Source: Acanthosepion esculentum (taxonomy: Eukaryota > Mollusca > Cephalopoda > Sepiida > Sepiidae). Taken from it: 64,000 bases of DNA. Under the pieces are notes generated by a model. It saw only the letters and a list, made by a program, of their open reading frames with translations, had not been told where the DNA came from and searched no databases. Within the stretch, counting starts at the first letter, position 1, and the number at the start of each line of letters is the position of its first letter. Below, piece after piece: positions 54,009 through 63,762 of the stretch. Position numbers and translations under genes: made by a program. The stretch is from contig OZ038487.1 in NCBI GenBank assembly GCA_964036315.1, forward strand, positions 56,651,287 through 56,715,286, read 5' to 3'.

Positions 54009-54539
54009 CTTATTAATAAATGAATGGAGAATTCTTCACTAAGTCTTATGTGTACCTAAGTGCTGTCCATTCCCAAGAGTCTCAGAGCAATGGCTTTTAA
54101 CTTGCACTAGTAACATAAACAAGCGTTGCCAGGGACAAAATACCTTGGGTGACTAGCACTCAAGTTAATATTTGCTAATATATCCTTTTCCGCCATCTCA
54201 GCAATATCATGTTTACATATTTACGAGATGCATAGAAAGATTAAATATTTTGGAGAATAATAATGCTGCTAGTTTTGGCATCGTTTATTATATGAATAGA
54301 GCCCATAGACACGCTCGCCATTGTTGCAAAATTTCAAAAGAATGAATGGTGAAGAAAGAAGTAGAAGAAAAAGACGGGTTGTTCGTATATAAAAGAATTT
54401 GAATTTTCTTTCTTTGCTTTATTTAACATCAAATCAATTGGTTTGTACCTTTTAAAATCGCAATGAATACGTTTCGAAGAGTATAAATAAATCAATTTCA
54501 AGCTTCTTATCTTGTGAAGGTTTTTTGTTGGGTATAGAG
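53485..54539. other. no gene; microsatellites
   Basis: (TA)n with CA steps at 53511-53562 and (TA)n at 53960-54006. No other supported feature. Confidence 0.5.
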
Positions 54540-54775
54540 CCCAAAGCCTGTTGGTAGGGAGCGGATGTGACACGCTTGGGTGATCGAGTCTGTTTTTCAT
54601 GTCATGATCACCCAAAGTAAGTGAATCCGACTGGAATTCGAACTCGGCTCTTTCATTTCTCACCCCGAGACGTTATCTGTTACAGTACCCGGTATTCACA
54701 AGCAGTTACCCATATAGGTACTGGCCGGGCTCAACGTTGCTTTACTACGGTGATCGGACGAGTGATTTCAAGCTC
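54540..54775 (-). repeat. 5S-headed, tRNA-like SINE
   Basis: Minus strand: 54772-54680 resembles 5S rRNA (GTCCGATCACCG, AGCAACGTTGAGCCCGGCCA, GTACCTATATGGGTAACTGC, ATACCGGGTACTGTAACA). It runs into GAGCCGAGTTCGAATTCCAG, the B-box region of the SINE seen at 41355. So the unit is 5S head, tRNA-like part, then SINE body. Confidence 0.7.
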
Positions 54776-54837
54776 GCAACTCAGTAAAAAGTCACAAGAG
54801 AAATTTATTCATTTTAGAGACATTCGTGGTTCTCCTA

Positions 54838-54965
54838 TTAACAATTCCAAGCCATTATAGATTACACCACCCGCACATCCAAGCTTACAGCATCTTGTAT
54901 TCACAAACGGTCACCCATCTAGGTACTGACCAGGATCAACACTGCTTAACTTTGGCGGTCATACA
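54838..54965 (-). repeat. 5S rRNA-derived SINE head, second copy
   Basis: Minus strand: AAGTTAAGCAGTGTTGATCC, TGGTCAGTACCTAGATGGGT, GACCGTTTGTGAATACAAGA, TGCTGTAAGCTTGGATGTGC, then GGGTGGTGT as at 2985. It has the internal control region of 5S rRNA with many changes, so it is not a 5S gene. Confidence 0.7.
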
Positions 54966-54999
54966 AAAAACAAGGGTTTACAGGATGTGGAAGAATTAA

Positions 55000-55400
55000 A
55001 AAACAGAAACATTAATAATGAGAAGAAAGAGAAAAGAGGACAGTAGATAGCAATTGACATTGCATTTAAATTTTTGCATATTAAAGTTGTCTGGAAAGTA
55101 TGGAGCCGGAAGGGATTTCCACAAGCGAGAAGTACGAGTAAAGAAACTGCATAGAAATAGAAATAGCATAGAACTCACGGCTACATCTCGCCAGCTCAAC
55201 AGTAAATTGATGCGATCTCGACGCCAGTCTCGTACTGCGCTTAAATTCATAAAGTCTAGGTACCATAGTGAAGGGGCTCATCTGAACAATTACCATGAAA
55301 GTATTTATTTTTAAAAAAGCACAGGCTAATAGGCCGATAGTTGTAAGGGTCGGGACACAGAGGAGAATTTTCCTCCGGACCCCCACTACCAAACATAATC
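55000..55400 (-). pseudogene. LINE family A, RT C-terminal relic, best copy
   Basis: Minus-strand reading: MVPRLYEFKRSTRLASRSHQ, FTVELARCSREFYAISIS, then after a shift FFTRTSRLWKSLPAPYFPDN and FNMQKFKCNVNCYLLSSFLF. The order matches the thumb and tail of CR1/Jockey-like reverse transcriptases and defines family A (6070, 16620, 28745, 44620). One clear frameshift separates the halves. Confidence 0.7.
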
Positions 55401-55439
55401 AAACAAAAACTGGCATAAATAGTTTCAAATTTTTAAAAA

Positions 55440-55502
55440 TAAATCAGTTTGTCTGATGATCGCAAAAGCGTGAAACTCAGGATTACAAACTCATATCCAT
55501 AC

Positions 55503-55506
<4 letters not shown>
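55440..55506 (+). mobile_element. hammerhead-bearing unit, family 3, beside long (TA)n
   Basis: Shared with 28330-28420 on the other strand. It runs directly into (TA)n at 55507. Confidence 0.6.
55448..55490 (+). ncRNA. hammerhead-ribozyme-like motif, family 3
   Basis: UUUGU pairs with ACAAA (stem I, five pairs). The core is exact CUGAUGA (55453-55459), stem II U-CGC-AAAA-GCG-U, GAAA (55472-55475), then CUCAGGAUU with U-U at the cleavage step. Stem III is reduced to one A-U pair because the expected G is A. Confidence 0.6.

Positions 55507-55573
<67 letters not shown>
55507..55573. repeat. (TA)n microsatellite, 67 bp
   Basis: One of the longest pure TA tracts in the window. Confidence 0.97.
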
Positions 55574-55576
<3 letters not shown>

Positions 55577-55739
55577 TAATAGATTTAAAATATGGTTTTA
55601 CCGCTACACAGTGATAACCATGTTTCAGAAATGGAAGCTAAAGCCCCTGAATTTAATTTTGTTATTAAACCAAAGACATTAGTTCCATTTCCTCATCAAG
55701 CGAATTTTGGAGTAACTTATATTTATATATATATATAAG
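55574..55739. other. no gene; short TA-flanked segment
   Basis: 166 bp between two (TA)n tracts. It is unassigned but has the same TA-flanked setting as the hammerhead units. Confidence 0.35.
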
Positions 55740-55841
55740 AAATATAGTTTTAAGGTGTACTATATTTATGAGATAAAGTGGTCAATATCAGAGACAGAGC
55801 GTATGTAAATATAAAAGTGAACATTGAAGTCAACACACAGA

Positions 55842-55880
55842 GGCGACAGGCTGTTTCATGCTAGACGCACTTGTCAGGCC
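55842..55880 (-). ncRNA. hammerhead-like motif, family 1
   Basis: Minus strand: GGC, CUGACAA (G8 changed), stem II GUGC-GUCUA-GCAU, GAAA, A-C-AGCCU-G-U, C, GCC. One core change. Confidence 0.45.
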
Positions 55881-55916
55881 TGACGATTGTGTCTAGCCTT
55901 AAAAGAGCCTGTCGCC
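55877..55916 (+). ncRNA. hammerhead-like motif, family 1
   Basis: GGC, exact CUGACGA (55880-55886), a stem II region, UAAA in place of GAAA, GUC (55911-55913), GCC pairing with GGC. One core change. Confidence 0.45.
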
Positions 55917-55956
55917 TCTGAGTGTTGATTTCAATGTTCACTTTTATATTATTATA

Positions 55957-56010
<54 letters not shown>

Positions 56011-56028
<18 letters not shown>

Positions 56029-56904
56029 CACGCGCATGTATGTTGGTAGGTAGGTAGTGAAAATTCAAGCAAACCAGTTTTATTAAATTCAAAGTCGACA
56101 ATGTCTACCTATTTGTGTTGCATCATATCCAAATCAAAATGATGAAGAAACTGTTCAAATTTTATTCGAATGCTCTCAACAGCACGGTCATTAAATGTAC
56201 GTGTATCGTATATAAGTGAAGTTATGCGTAGAACGGTTTCACAGAGCTTGACAGAAGTAGAAGGTGAAGATATAAAATATTTCACAGGCATTTAAAATAT
56301 TTGATGCATATTTTAAAATGTCATGCCCTGTGGTAAAATATATTTTAATATTTATTTATGCGGGTACTGTTTCTTGTTTGCACACGTTTTTCTACTGTTT
56401 ATTTATCTGTTTATGTTATCATAGCTTTCTACTCTTTTCTATCATAGTATCACCTAGGTTATTTCGACCTTTACGGGATTTTTTTCTTCTTCCCCACGGT
56501 AAACTTTTCAATTATTTCCCCCGTGTTGTAGGCATATAATTGGAGGTTGCATTTTTCCTTATTTCGTTCTCTGAACCGTTGTGACACTAGGATTGGGACA
56601 CTTTCAAAAGTAGCCACCCATTTAACCAAAAGAGAAGAAGTGATAACTAAATTAAACTTTTGGGGACAAGTGACAACAAACTGAACGTTGATGACTTCGG
56701 GTCGCGAGCTTGTATGAAGAATCACGATTGGGATTGAGGTAGTGTCAGGCTGTCCTTTACGGTGTGTACGCTTTCCCTAGAGAGAGACAGTTTACAGGAG
56801 AGAGATCAAGCTGGGAGAAAAGCTGATCTGTTATTCTATGTCAGTTGTCTCTAAGTGTCACCTACATACATACATACACTGTACAATAGAATCCCTACAA
56901 TACC
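56011..56904. other. no gene recognised
   Basis: (TG)n to 56028 with ACGCGC, GTAG repeats near 56045, then unassigned AT-rich DNA. Confidence 0.45.
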
Positions 56905-57222
56905 GTATATAATCAAGTATAGTGTGAGATTTTATTATCAGTTTTTAAACTAAAAAATATGTAAATAAATAAGGGGATCACACTACACAGGCAATTTTTT
57001 GAAGAGGTTAAAAATCATGCATTTTCGGTAACCAGTTGCACTACACAAAGGTAAAATTTTTTCTGGAGGGCTAAATAAATTCATCTCAAAAGATTCAGGA
57101 GTCGCACTATACATGAAGTCTACTTATACATAACTATATATGTTCTAAATCCATCATAAAATTCAGGATGTAGAGTTAGTAAATATATAAACACGCTGAG
57201 ATAGACAGACATAAACACGCTG

Positions 57223-57282
<60 letters not shown>

Positions 57283-57316
57283 TATATACTCCAGTATCGT
57301 GCGAGGTTTTATGATC

Positions 57317-57354
<38 letters not shown>

Positions 57355-57425
57355 AAATATAGGAAGTCGCACTATACACAGGTAATTTTTGAAGAGGCTA
57401 AAAATCATGCATTTTCGGTGACCAT
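56905..57425. repeat. pair of 130-bp direct repeats around (GATA)n and poly-T
   Basis: 56908-57035 and 57284-57425 share GAGATTTTATTATCAGTTTT-type words, CACTA-ACACAGG-AATTTTT, AAAAATCATGCATTTTCGGT and ACCA-TTGC. Between them lie (GATA)n (57221-57281) and the word ACACGCTGAGATAGA, related to the 37.2-kb minisatellite. T34 lies inside the second copy. The flank CCGTATATAATC resembles ends of some MITEs. Confidence 0.6.
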
Positions 57426-58261
57426 TTGCTTAGACACAAGTATATCTGGTAAACAAAGAAGTACATTGAAAACAGAATTCGAGTCTTCATTTCTTCATTT
57501 CACCTTTTGTTTCCTTGTGAACATGCAGCGGTCCTTTCCCATTTTTGTGCAACGTGAATAGAGATGTGGTTTCAATGTCCGTTCTGTGCAAAGATGAGCG
57601 ATGGCCCTGTTGTATGATTAAAGCACTTATTGCGAGAACTTTTAGTCACGGTAGGATCGTCTCTTTGGATATATCTGAGGTATATCATGCGCGCGTAGAT
57701 ATTTATATCGCTCAACCTAGTATAGCACAGGGCCGTGTGGAAGTAAAGGATCGTATTGAACTACTCTTCCACGAAAAAAAAAATAAATTAAAATGGCAGC
57801 TCGCCTACCCTTTTGTACCAAATGCAAATACCGTCTGAAATAGTCATGCCAGTGGGAATTCAACTTATAATAAGCGTTCCGGTTCAAATAAGCTTACGCA
57901 GAGTTTTTAAAAAATGGAACAAAATCTAGGCGTGGAGAAAATTAGCACCGTGCTAAGGTTGTGTGTATGCGCATCTATGTGGAAAGGAGGAGAGGAACTG
58001 AAAGAAATAATTTAATAGTGTTGGCACGTGTATTTTGGTACTTAAAAGTGTTTTTATAAAAAAATCAAAAAAAAAAAAATCAGCATTTGGAGTCTTAGCC
58101 ATTAAGTGAATTGAAACACCAACCGCTAATGTCAGCTCGAAAATAGGCAATAGGTTAAATATCAGGAAAAAACTGGATTCACGAAGCAATCAAGAGGAAG
58201 GACAGCTCAATTCAAAACTATTTGTAGCCATGGTGGGATATATACAAGAGCTGTAAGTAAT
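57426..58261. other. no confident gene; unassigned open frame at 57545-57838 (+)
   Basis: The 97-codon frame (57545-57838, MCNVNRDVVSMSV start) is less repetitive than others. I recognise no domain, signal peptide or neighbour that supports it, and part of its upstream region is a dispersed repeat shared with 49035. I do not call it a gene. Confidence 0.3.
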
Positions 58262-58480
58262 GTCCGCTCAGCATTATTCTTCTTCTAAGTACCGTATCCC
58301 GCAACCCATTCCGCAATCCATTCCCACCTACTCGTCAGGTAGATGGCTCGCTACCTTCCCCTATCTTCTTGCCCTCGATATGCCCTGTGAGAGTTAAGTT
58401 TTCCAAGCCCTCTTTCCGCATTATGTGTTCAAGTAATTTTAGCTGTTTCGTTCTGATTCTCCGTATAAGTGTTCTTTTAT
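58262..58480 (-). pseudogene. RTE-like LINE, RT tail relic
   Basis: The minus strand reads EHIMRKEGLENL-like (GCGGAAAGAGGGCTTGGAAA), LTLTGHIEGKKIGEGSEPST, GGNGLRNGLRDTV. It is the same family as 10945 and 33190 and badly decayed. Confidence 0.55.
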
Positions 58481-59189
58481 CATTTTTTTATTTTTGCTGC
58501 TTCATTGCTTCCGCGGGCGTTGAAATGCAAATGGACCTGAGCAGATAGGCATGCTCGGAAATGAGCAGCCTTGCTGTAGATGAGAAATCACGCTGATTTG
58601 CAGTCGAAACAGCTCTGCTGATGATGAAGCAGGATTATATCTATTGTGGTGCAAAGGGTTTTTTAGGGGGGGGTGCGTGTGTAGGTGTGGAAAGTAAAAC
58701 ATATGTGCAAGAGTCTGCTTGCATCATGTCATCGTTAAATTTGCTGTCTTCTCCCTGATTAAGGTGAATGTTGTCAGTTTACCTCTGGCGTCGTCAGTCA
58801 ATGTTCGAATTCAACTGAAAGCGGAAATTTTTAGGACTTTTTTACTCTTCCCCACTCCCCGAGATGTGTAAATCGTCTTTCATAATTTATAAGTCTTTTA
58901 GATCACTTCGCTTTTATCTCCAGTTATATATGTGGGTGTCTAGATAACGAAAAAAGGTTAGGTGAATGTCAACATGACCAGAGAATGAGAAAACATTGAA
59001 TAACCTATATTTTACTATTCGTAATAGAAACAATAAAATGTGCCGTTCATTTTATTTGTGTGATTTTCAATATACTACCATTTTCCAACAAGGCACATCG
59101 TCTTATTTTTTTCACAATGATCTTCAATCTGTACAAGGCAAAATAGCCACTCAAGGTAGAGGGTGACAGAATAAGAGGCACAGTTTTTT
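58481..59189. other. no gene recognised
   Basis: Unassigned. Confidence 0.4.
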
Positions 59190-59400
59190 TTTAATATAGG
59201 ATATATGAGAAAGCTAAACAGTTAACCCTAAACTTGAACAAATTAAGACTGTAGTGATCGGGGAAGCATCCTCTTGGGAGTTGGTTCCACAAAGCAACGG
59301 TTCGAGAGAATAAAATGCTCGAGTGGAACCCTCATCTCACCAATGAAATACGATGGGAGTGCGGATTAGAAGAAAGGAGAGGATTAGGATATATATATAA
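59190..59400 (-). pseudogene. CR1/L2/Jockey-like LINE, RT tail relic
   Basis: Minus-strand reading: HLSPFVFHW-type start, FYSLEPLLCGTNSQEDASPI, TTVLICSSLGLTV. It matches the end of 24880-25350 (SREDTSSITTIL, SSSLGST). Short and decayed. Confidence 0.6.
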
Positions 59401-59965
59401 TCATCAGTCCCTTGACCGGATATGGTCTTAGGGTCGCTGCGCAGCTGATCATCTGATTAGCATCTGTGCTGAAAGCCGGAGAGGTATTCATTCATACGCA
59501 ATGTGTCTTGGTCAATTTGACCTGGCGGAGACCTTCCCTCTCCAGGGATGTCGTCCAACTTGAAGGTTTGCCTTGGTCACGGACACGTGGCCGTTGATTC
59601 CATCATGGTAACCCCCGGCTCAACAATGCTATGTCGTCATCGAACTGGCGGCATACATCGTTATGGCACTCAATTTACTCATTGTGTTATATGGCCGTTG
59701 ATCCTATAAGAAGGCTCATCGGCCCCTTCTGATAGGTACTGATTTTAATCCCTCTGGATGTCTAGCCAACCTCCTCACCAAAAAGGTCCCGTGAGAGAAC
59801 TAGTTTAAATCACCGATGACCTGATTATTTGGCAGATAGTACTAGAAAAATGGGGAAATCAGTATTAACTCAACAGCTACCAAAAATAAGACGACCAGCT
59901 CAATGTCAGATTCGTTAAATGCATATATTGGACAGGAGATGAATAATATTACTATCAGTAATCAT
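59401..59965. other. moderately GC-rich unassigned stretch
   Basis: 59410-59800 is richer in GC than its surroundings and looks like part of an old dispersed repeat, but I recognise no family. Confidence 0.35.
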
Positions 59966-60062
59966 ACCACCACCACCACCACTACTACTACTAATACTAA
60001 TAATAATAATACTAATAATAATACTAATAATACTACTAATAATACTAATAATAATAACAAAA
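59966..60062. repeat. (ACC)n(ACT)n(AAT)n trinucleotide tract
   Basis: ACC, then ACT, then AAT/ACT mixed triplets over about 95 bp. Stepwise drift of one triplet array. Confidence 0.95.
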
Positions 60063-60069
60063 TAAGTGC

Positions 60070-60345
60070 CTCCTTATTGATATGGCAGTCCCTGCAGACT
60101 GCAATGTGTCTTTGAAGATATTCGGAAAACTGTCAAAATACAAGGACCTTGAAATAGAAATCTCAAAAATGTGGCACATGGGAACATCAACAATTCCTGT
60201 TGTAGTTGGAGCCCTTGGACTGGTTGGAAAAGATTCCAGTAGGCTGATTGAAGGGATCCCTGGAAGTCCATGCCTCAAAGAGATACAAAAAATTGTTCTG
60301 ACAAGTACAGCCCACACTTTACGAAGGGCTTTATCTATGTAATTA
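60070..60345 (+). pseudogene. third LINE type, RT C-terminal tail
   Basis: The 86-codon frame from 60082 reads MAVPADCNVSLKIFGKLSKY, KDLEIEISKMWHMG, TIPVVVGALGLVGKD and EIQKIVLTSTAHTLRRAL. The order VAVP-D-NV, EK--KY-DL--E, V-VVPVVVGALG, L---A--LRR-L is a common C-terminal tail of non-LTR reverse transcriptases in invertebrates. The rest of the element is absent. The frame itself is open, so this piece is young or by chance undisturbed. Confidence 0.7.
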
Positions 60346-60539
60346 TTATTTTTTTTTTTTTGCAGTGGAAAGTGTCATGATGCCATTTCTAACCTTAGGT
60401 CCCTGGGTGGGACCCGGAAAGAAATGAGTAAACGCCAGATATCAAAGAAAATAAAAATAATAATAATAATAATAAATGTTACAATTTTACGTATACATAT
60501 ATATCACTGCAGACACTGTTACCAATTCCACAGTTCTAT

Positions 60540-61150
60540 ATCATCAAGAAAATGTTAATGATGTCGGGACTATGTCAGTTCCTCAAAAGCTGACTTCATA
60601 AACTTCAATCAGCAAGACAATACAAAACTGACTCAGGTGAATCAATAATATCTTTCGAATCTTTTACCTATCTAGGAAGCGAAATAATTTCAACCGAAAA
60701 GAATGTGAAAATTCGCATAGCTAAAAACTGGACCACCTTGAAAAAAAAATGGATGTAATCTGGAAATTTGATTTATCAGACAACCTCAAGCGGAGCTTCG
60801 TTCGTGCCACTGTAGAGTCAGTTTTAATGTACGGTGCCACTGTTTGGGCATTAACTAAAAACATTGAGTCTATGCTAGATGAAATCTACACCCGGATGCT
60901 GAGTGCTATGCTTAACATCTCTTGGAGATGACATCCAACTAAACCACAGTACTATGAACCCATCTAAAATCTTACGCTTTGCAGGACACTGCTGGCGAGC
61001 AAAACAAGAATTTGCGAGTGATCTACTGCTCTAGACACCTAGCTATGGTTCAAGATGGGCTAGTCACCCAGTAATCACCTAATTTGATGCAGGACTGTGA
61101 TGGTTGGCGTGACAGACTCATGAATGTCCAAGCTAGCTTGACCTAATAAA
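60540..61150 (+). pseudogene. RTE/BovB-like LINE, RT thumb and tail relic
   Basis: Shifted frames give FTYLGSEIISTEKNVKIRIA (60670 on), KNWTTLKK, MDVIWKFDLSDNLKRSFVRA, TVESVLMYGATVWALTKNIE, SMLDEIYTRMLSAMLNISWR, then LRFAGHCWRAKQEFASDLLL and DGWRDRLMNVQAS. This is the usual order YLGS-I, AW-AL-K---IWKS-L, ESVLLYG-E-WTLTK, YTRMLR-ALNISW, RFAGHC-R of RTE-type LINEs. The central 60 codons are open. Stops and shifts on both sides kill it. Confidence 0.75.
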
Positions 61151-61233
61151 AAAATAGCATTCGTATTGACCTGACATTATTTTAATATTCACAAATAAAT
61201 ATTTTAACTTAGTTTTTTACTACTTTGTTACAT

Positions 61234-61440
61234 AATTGTTGTTAAATTTCATGGATGAAATTTAACAACAATTTTGAGATAGATGTTGTATAGTGTACCA
61301 AGGACTACCTTAGAGTCCCCACTCAATGACTTCTAGATGATATCGTCCTGGAGGAGACATCTTCGCCACTGAAAACCGTGCTATAGGCTGGCTATTTACA
61401 AATGTTAAGTTTGCAAATTTAACATTTGTAAATAGCAGTT
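61234..61440. repeat. two short perfect palindromes
   Basis: TTGTTAAATTTCAT-GGATGAAATTTAACAA near 61240-61268, and CTATTTACAAATGTTAA with its 17-bp complement around a 9-bp loop near 61390-61432. Confidence 0.8.
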
Positions 61441-62590
61441 AGGTCAGGGACTTAGCTTAAGGCCAGTAACTCTGGAAAACCCAGAGATTGATTTGACATT
61501 GTGTCTCTATTATAAACAGAATCCCCTTCTAACACAATAACAAATCAATATTTTTCGATTCTGACAAGTGTCGCGGCCCATGGAAGGTCTAAAGAAGGCT
61601 AATTAACAAAAGTTATTAAAAAAAAAAATCAATTTTTATGAGTAGATCAGTTTATCCAAGCATTGCTCTCAAAAATTACTAATGACAACTCTTCAACTGT
61701 TTATGACTACTCCCATTTTTACCAGTTGATATACATTGTCCATATTCTATAAGATTTGCCATTGTTGAGAACTCTTGCCTGCCTACGTCTGAGTACCTTA
61801 CCAATTCTTTTTTAAATCTTTACTCCAGTTAAGAAGACACACGTAAGTCCACAATGACCAAGAAAATGCCGCGAACATTCTTTCCAGTTGTCGTCTGTTT
61901 TCTTGCATGCATGTCTGTCAGTTAACCTCGTTTATATTGGCATGTTAGTGTCTGTCTATGCATGTGTCTGTCGGTAGATCTGACCAACGCTATCTGAAAT
62001 GATCGCTTCGTTCGCATAAGCAATTTTTATTCATTTAATTCTTTTTCTCCCCTTTCTGTCGTGTACCAGTGAAACCATGACTCCCTCTTCCCAGGTTTTG
62101 TCTTCTCCCCCCGACTAAGAAAAATAAAATAAATAAAAAGATACGGAACATAGGTGTCGAGAGAGGGAACGAGGCAGCAGCTAAAGAAAGAGTAAAAGAG
62201 GAGCGAAAAGAGAAACTTAACTTCCCTTCCCTATTTTACCCAGGCTTCCATCGCCAAACCAACCATCCCGACCGGACACATATAGAAAGCCTCAGCCCAC
62301 CACCAATCCTACGCCCTGCCGCTTACCCGAACCCCCGGACCCCCGGACCCAATCGTCTCTGTCATCCATGCTTAGAGCCGTCCAGTCTGGTCCAGTCACA
62401 ACCAAACACTAAACGTGTTTGGCCTTTCCCATGGCCTGGCTAGAGTTACTCTCAGAATATGAGTAAAGCAACCCGGGGAAGGTAGGGAGACAAAGGAGAA
62501 GAATATTTTTTATTTATTTATTATTTTATTTATTCCAACCCCCTCTTTAGCATTCTCTCTATTTTATATTATTTTATTGTCCTTTATTTT
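61441..62590. other. no gene recognised
   Basis: Unassigned. 62225-62360 is C-rich (CCCGGACCCCCGGACCC). Confidence 0.4.
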
Positions 62591-63649
62591 ATTTTGCATT
62601 CTCCTCAAACCTTCGTTTTCTGTCTGTGTTTCTTTCTCTTGACCCATCAACCATTTACCCAACCCCTGAAGTATGTCCCTTACTCTATTCGGCTTGTGAG
62701 CCCAGTTTACTCTTTCCACCAAATTTTTTTATTTTATTTTTCATTTCGTCGTTCACATTTTTCTCTTTGGACCTCTGCCCTCTGTGAAACTAATGACCCA
62801 CCGTCCTACTCCACCCAACAATCACCCGCTTGCTTGCTGCAGGATCTATCCTATATTGGTTCATTTGCAATTTGTCTTGTACATTCTTCCTTCCGCCCTT
62901 TCTTTCTCTCATCCTTTTATTTATTTATGAATCTTGCAGCAATTTTGTTCAGTATCATGAGACCAGTGTTTGCGTTTTGTGCTTAAATTGACCTGGCTAA
63001 AAAGATTTGGCAATAAAGTTAAGACTAAACGTAAAATGAAAACGGAAAGAAAAAAAAGTCCGCGGTCAAAGTGAAAGTAGGAAAAGAAAGTCCAAAAAGA
63101 AAGTGAAAATAGAGTTTGCCAAGAATAAGAGAAGGAAGAAAAAGGTGAAAACGTATAAGTCGTGACGGAGGTGGAAGCAGAGGGTAGGTCTTTATCAGAA
63201 GGATACAATAACTTTCCTAGTGTCTACTTTACAATTGTTCCTCTGCTTGAAATTCAGAAAAGACAGCCTTTTTTCCTTTCCCATTCACCACCCCTGCTTC
63301 CTACGCCGACTTTGACTCATGACGGACAGACAACGCACAAGTTCTGTGCAACATAGCGATTTCTTACAGATAACCAGGTCTGACCGGTACTTCTTTACTT
63401 GTATTTTCTCCCACTCCTACCCTACTGCTTTTTTTTTTCTTTTAAGAAAAGATGAACAAAACAGAATTTGTCACTGGGCAAACCAATGCCGTACATGGCA
63501 AAGAACAGCACCCAGTCATATCCATTAACCCGAAACACATGCACACATCAACCTCATATATATTCTTCTTGTACTACACAATCTCCTTGCCAAAACCACC
63601 CAACCAGTCAGTTTATTCATAATCCATGTATTCCTTTACCTAATGGTCT
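62591..63649. other. no confident gene; CT-rich then GA-rich DNA
   Basis: A 130-codon frame at 62594-62986 (+) is made of TTC/TTT/TCT-rich sequence. An AATAAA lies at 63013-63018, which could be a polyadenylation signal, but no upstream exon is visible. The call stays negative. Confidence 0.35.
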
Positions 63650-63714
63650 GCCTACTTATCTGTCTATCAGTCATATCTTAGTATCTATATTTCTACATCT
63701 TCCTCCCTCTCTCA

Positions 63715-63762
<48 letters not shown>

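Larger units (their letters stand above)
55740..56010. mobile_element. hammerhead-bearing palindrome, family 1, copy at 55.8 kb
   Basis: A leader (AAGGTGTACTATATTTATG, GGTCAATATCAGAGAC) is followed by an inverted repeat, arms about 55811-55878 and 55879-55945, including GAGGCGACAGGCTG and complement. (TA)n lies on both sides. It aligns with 38055-38330. Confidence 0.7.

Noticed and set aside
54880..54965. Functional 5S rRNA gene
   Set aside because: Only part of the 5S sequence is present, with many changes, and it is fused to a SINE linker.
55574..55739. Another hammerhead unit in the TA-flanked segment
   Set aside because: A GCUUGAUGAGG word is present on the minus strand, but no GAAA box follows at a fitting distance.
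57545..57838. 97-codon frame of mixed composition
   Set aside because: No recognised domain. Its upstream part is a dispersed repeat, so it is kept only as a note.
62594..62986. 130-codon frame with a hydrophobic start and a downstream AATAAA
   Set aside because: Pyrimidine-rich composition explains the open frame. No homology is recognised and no splice or promoter context is seen.
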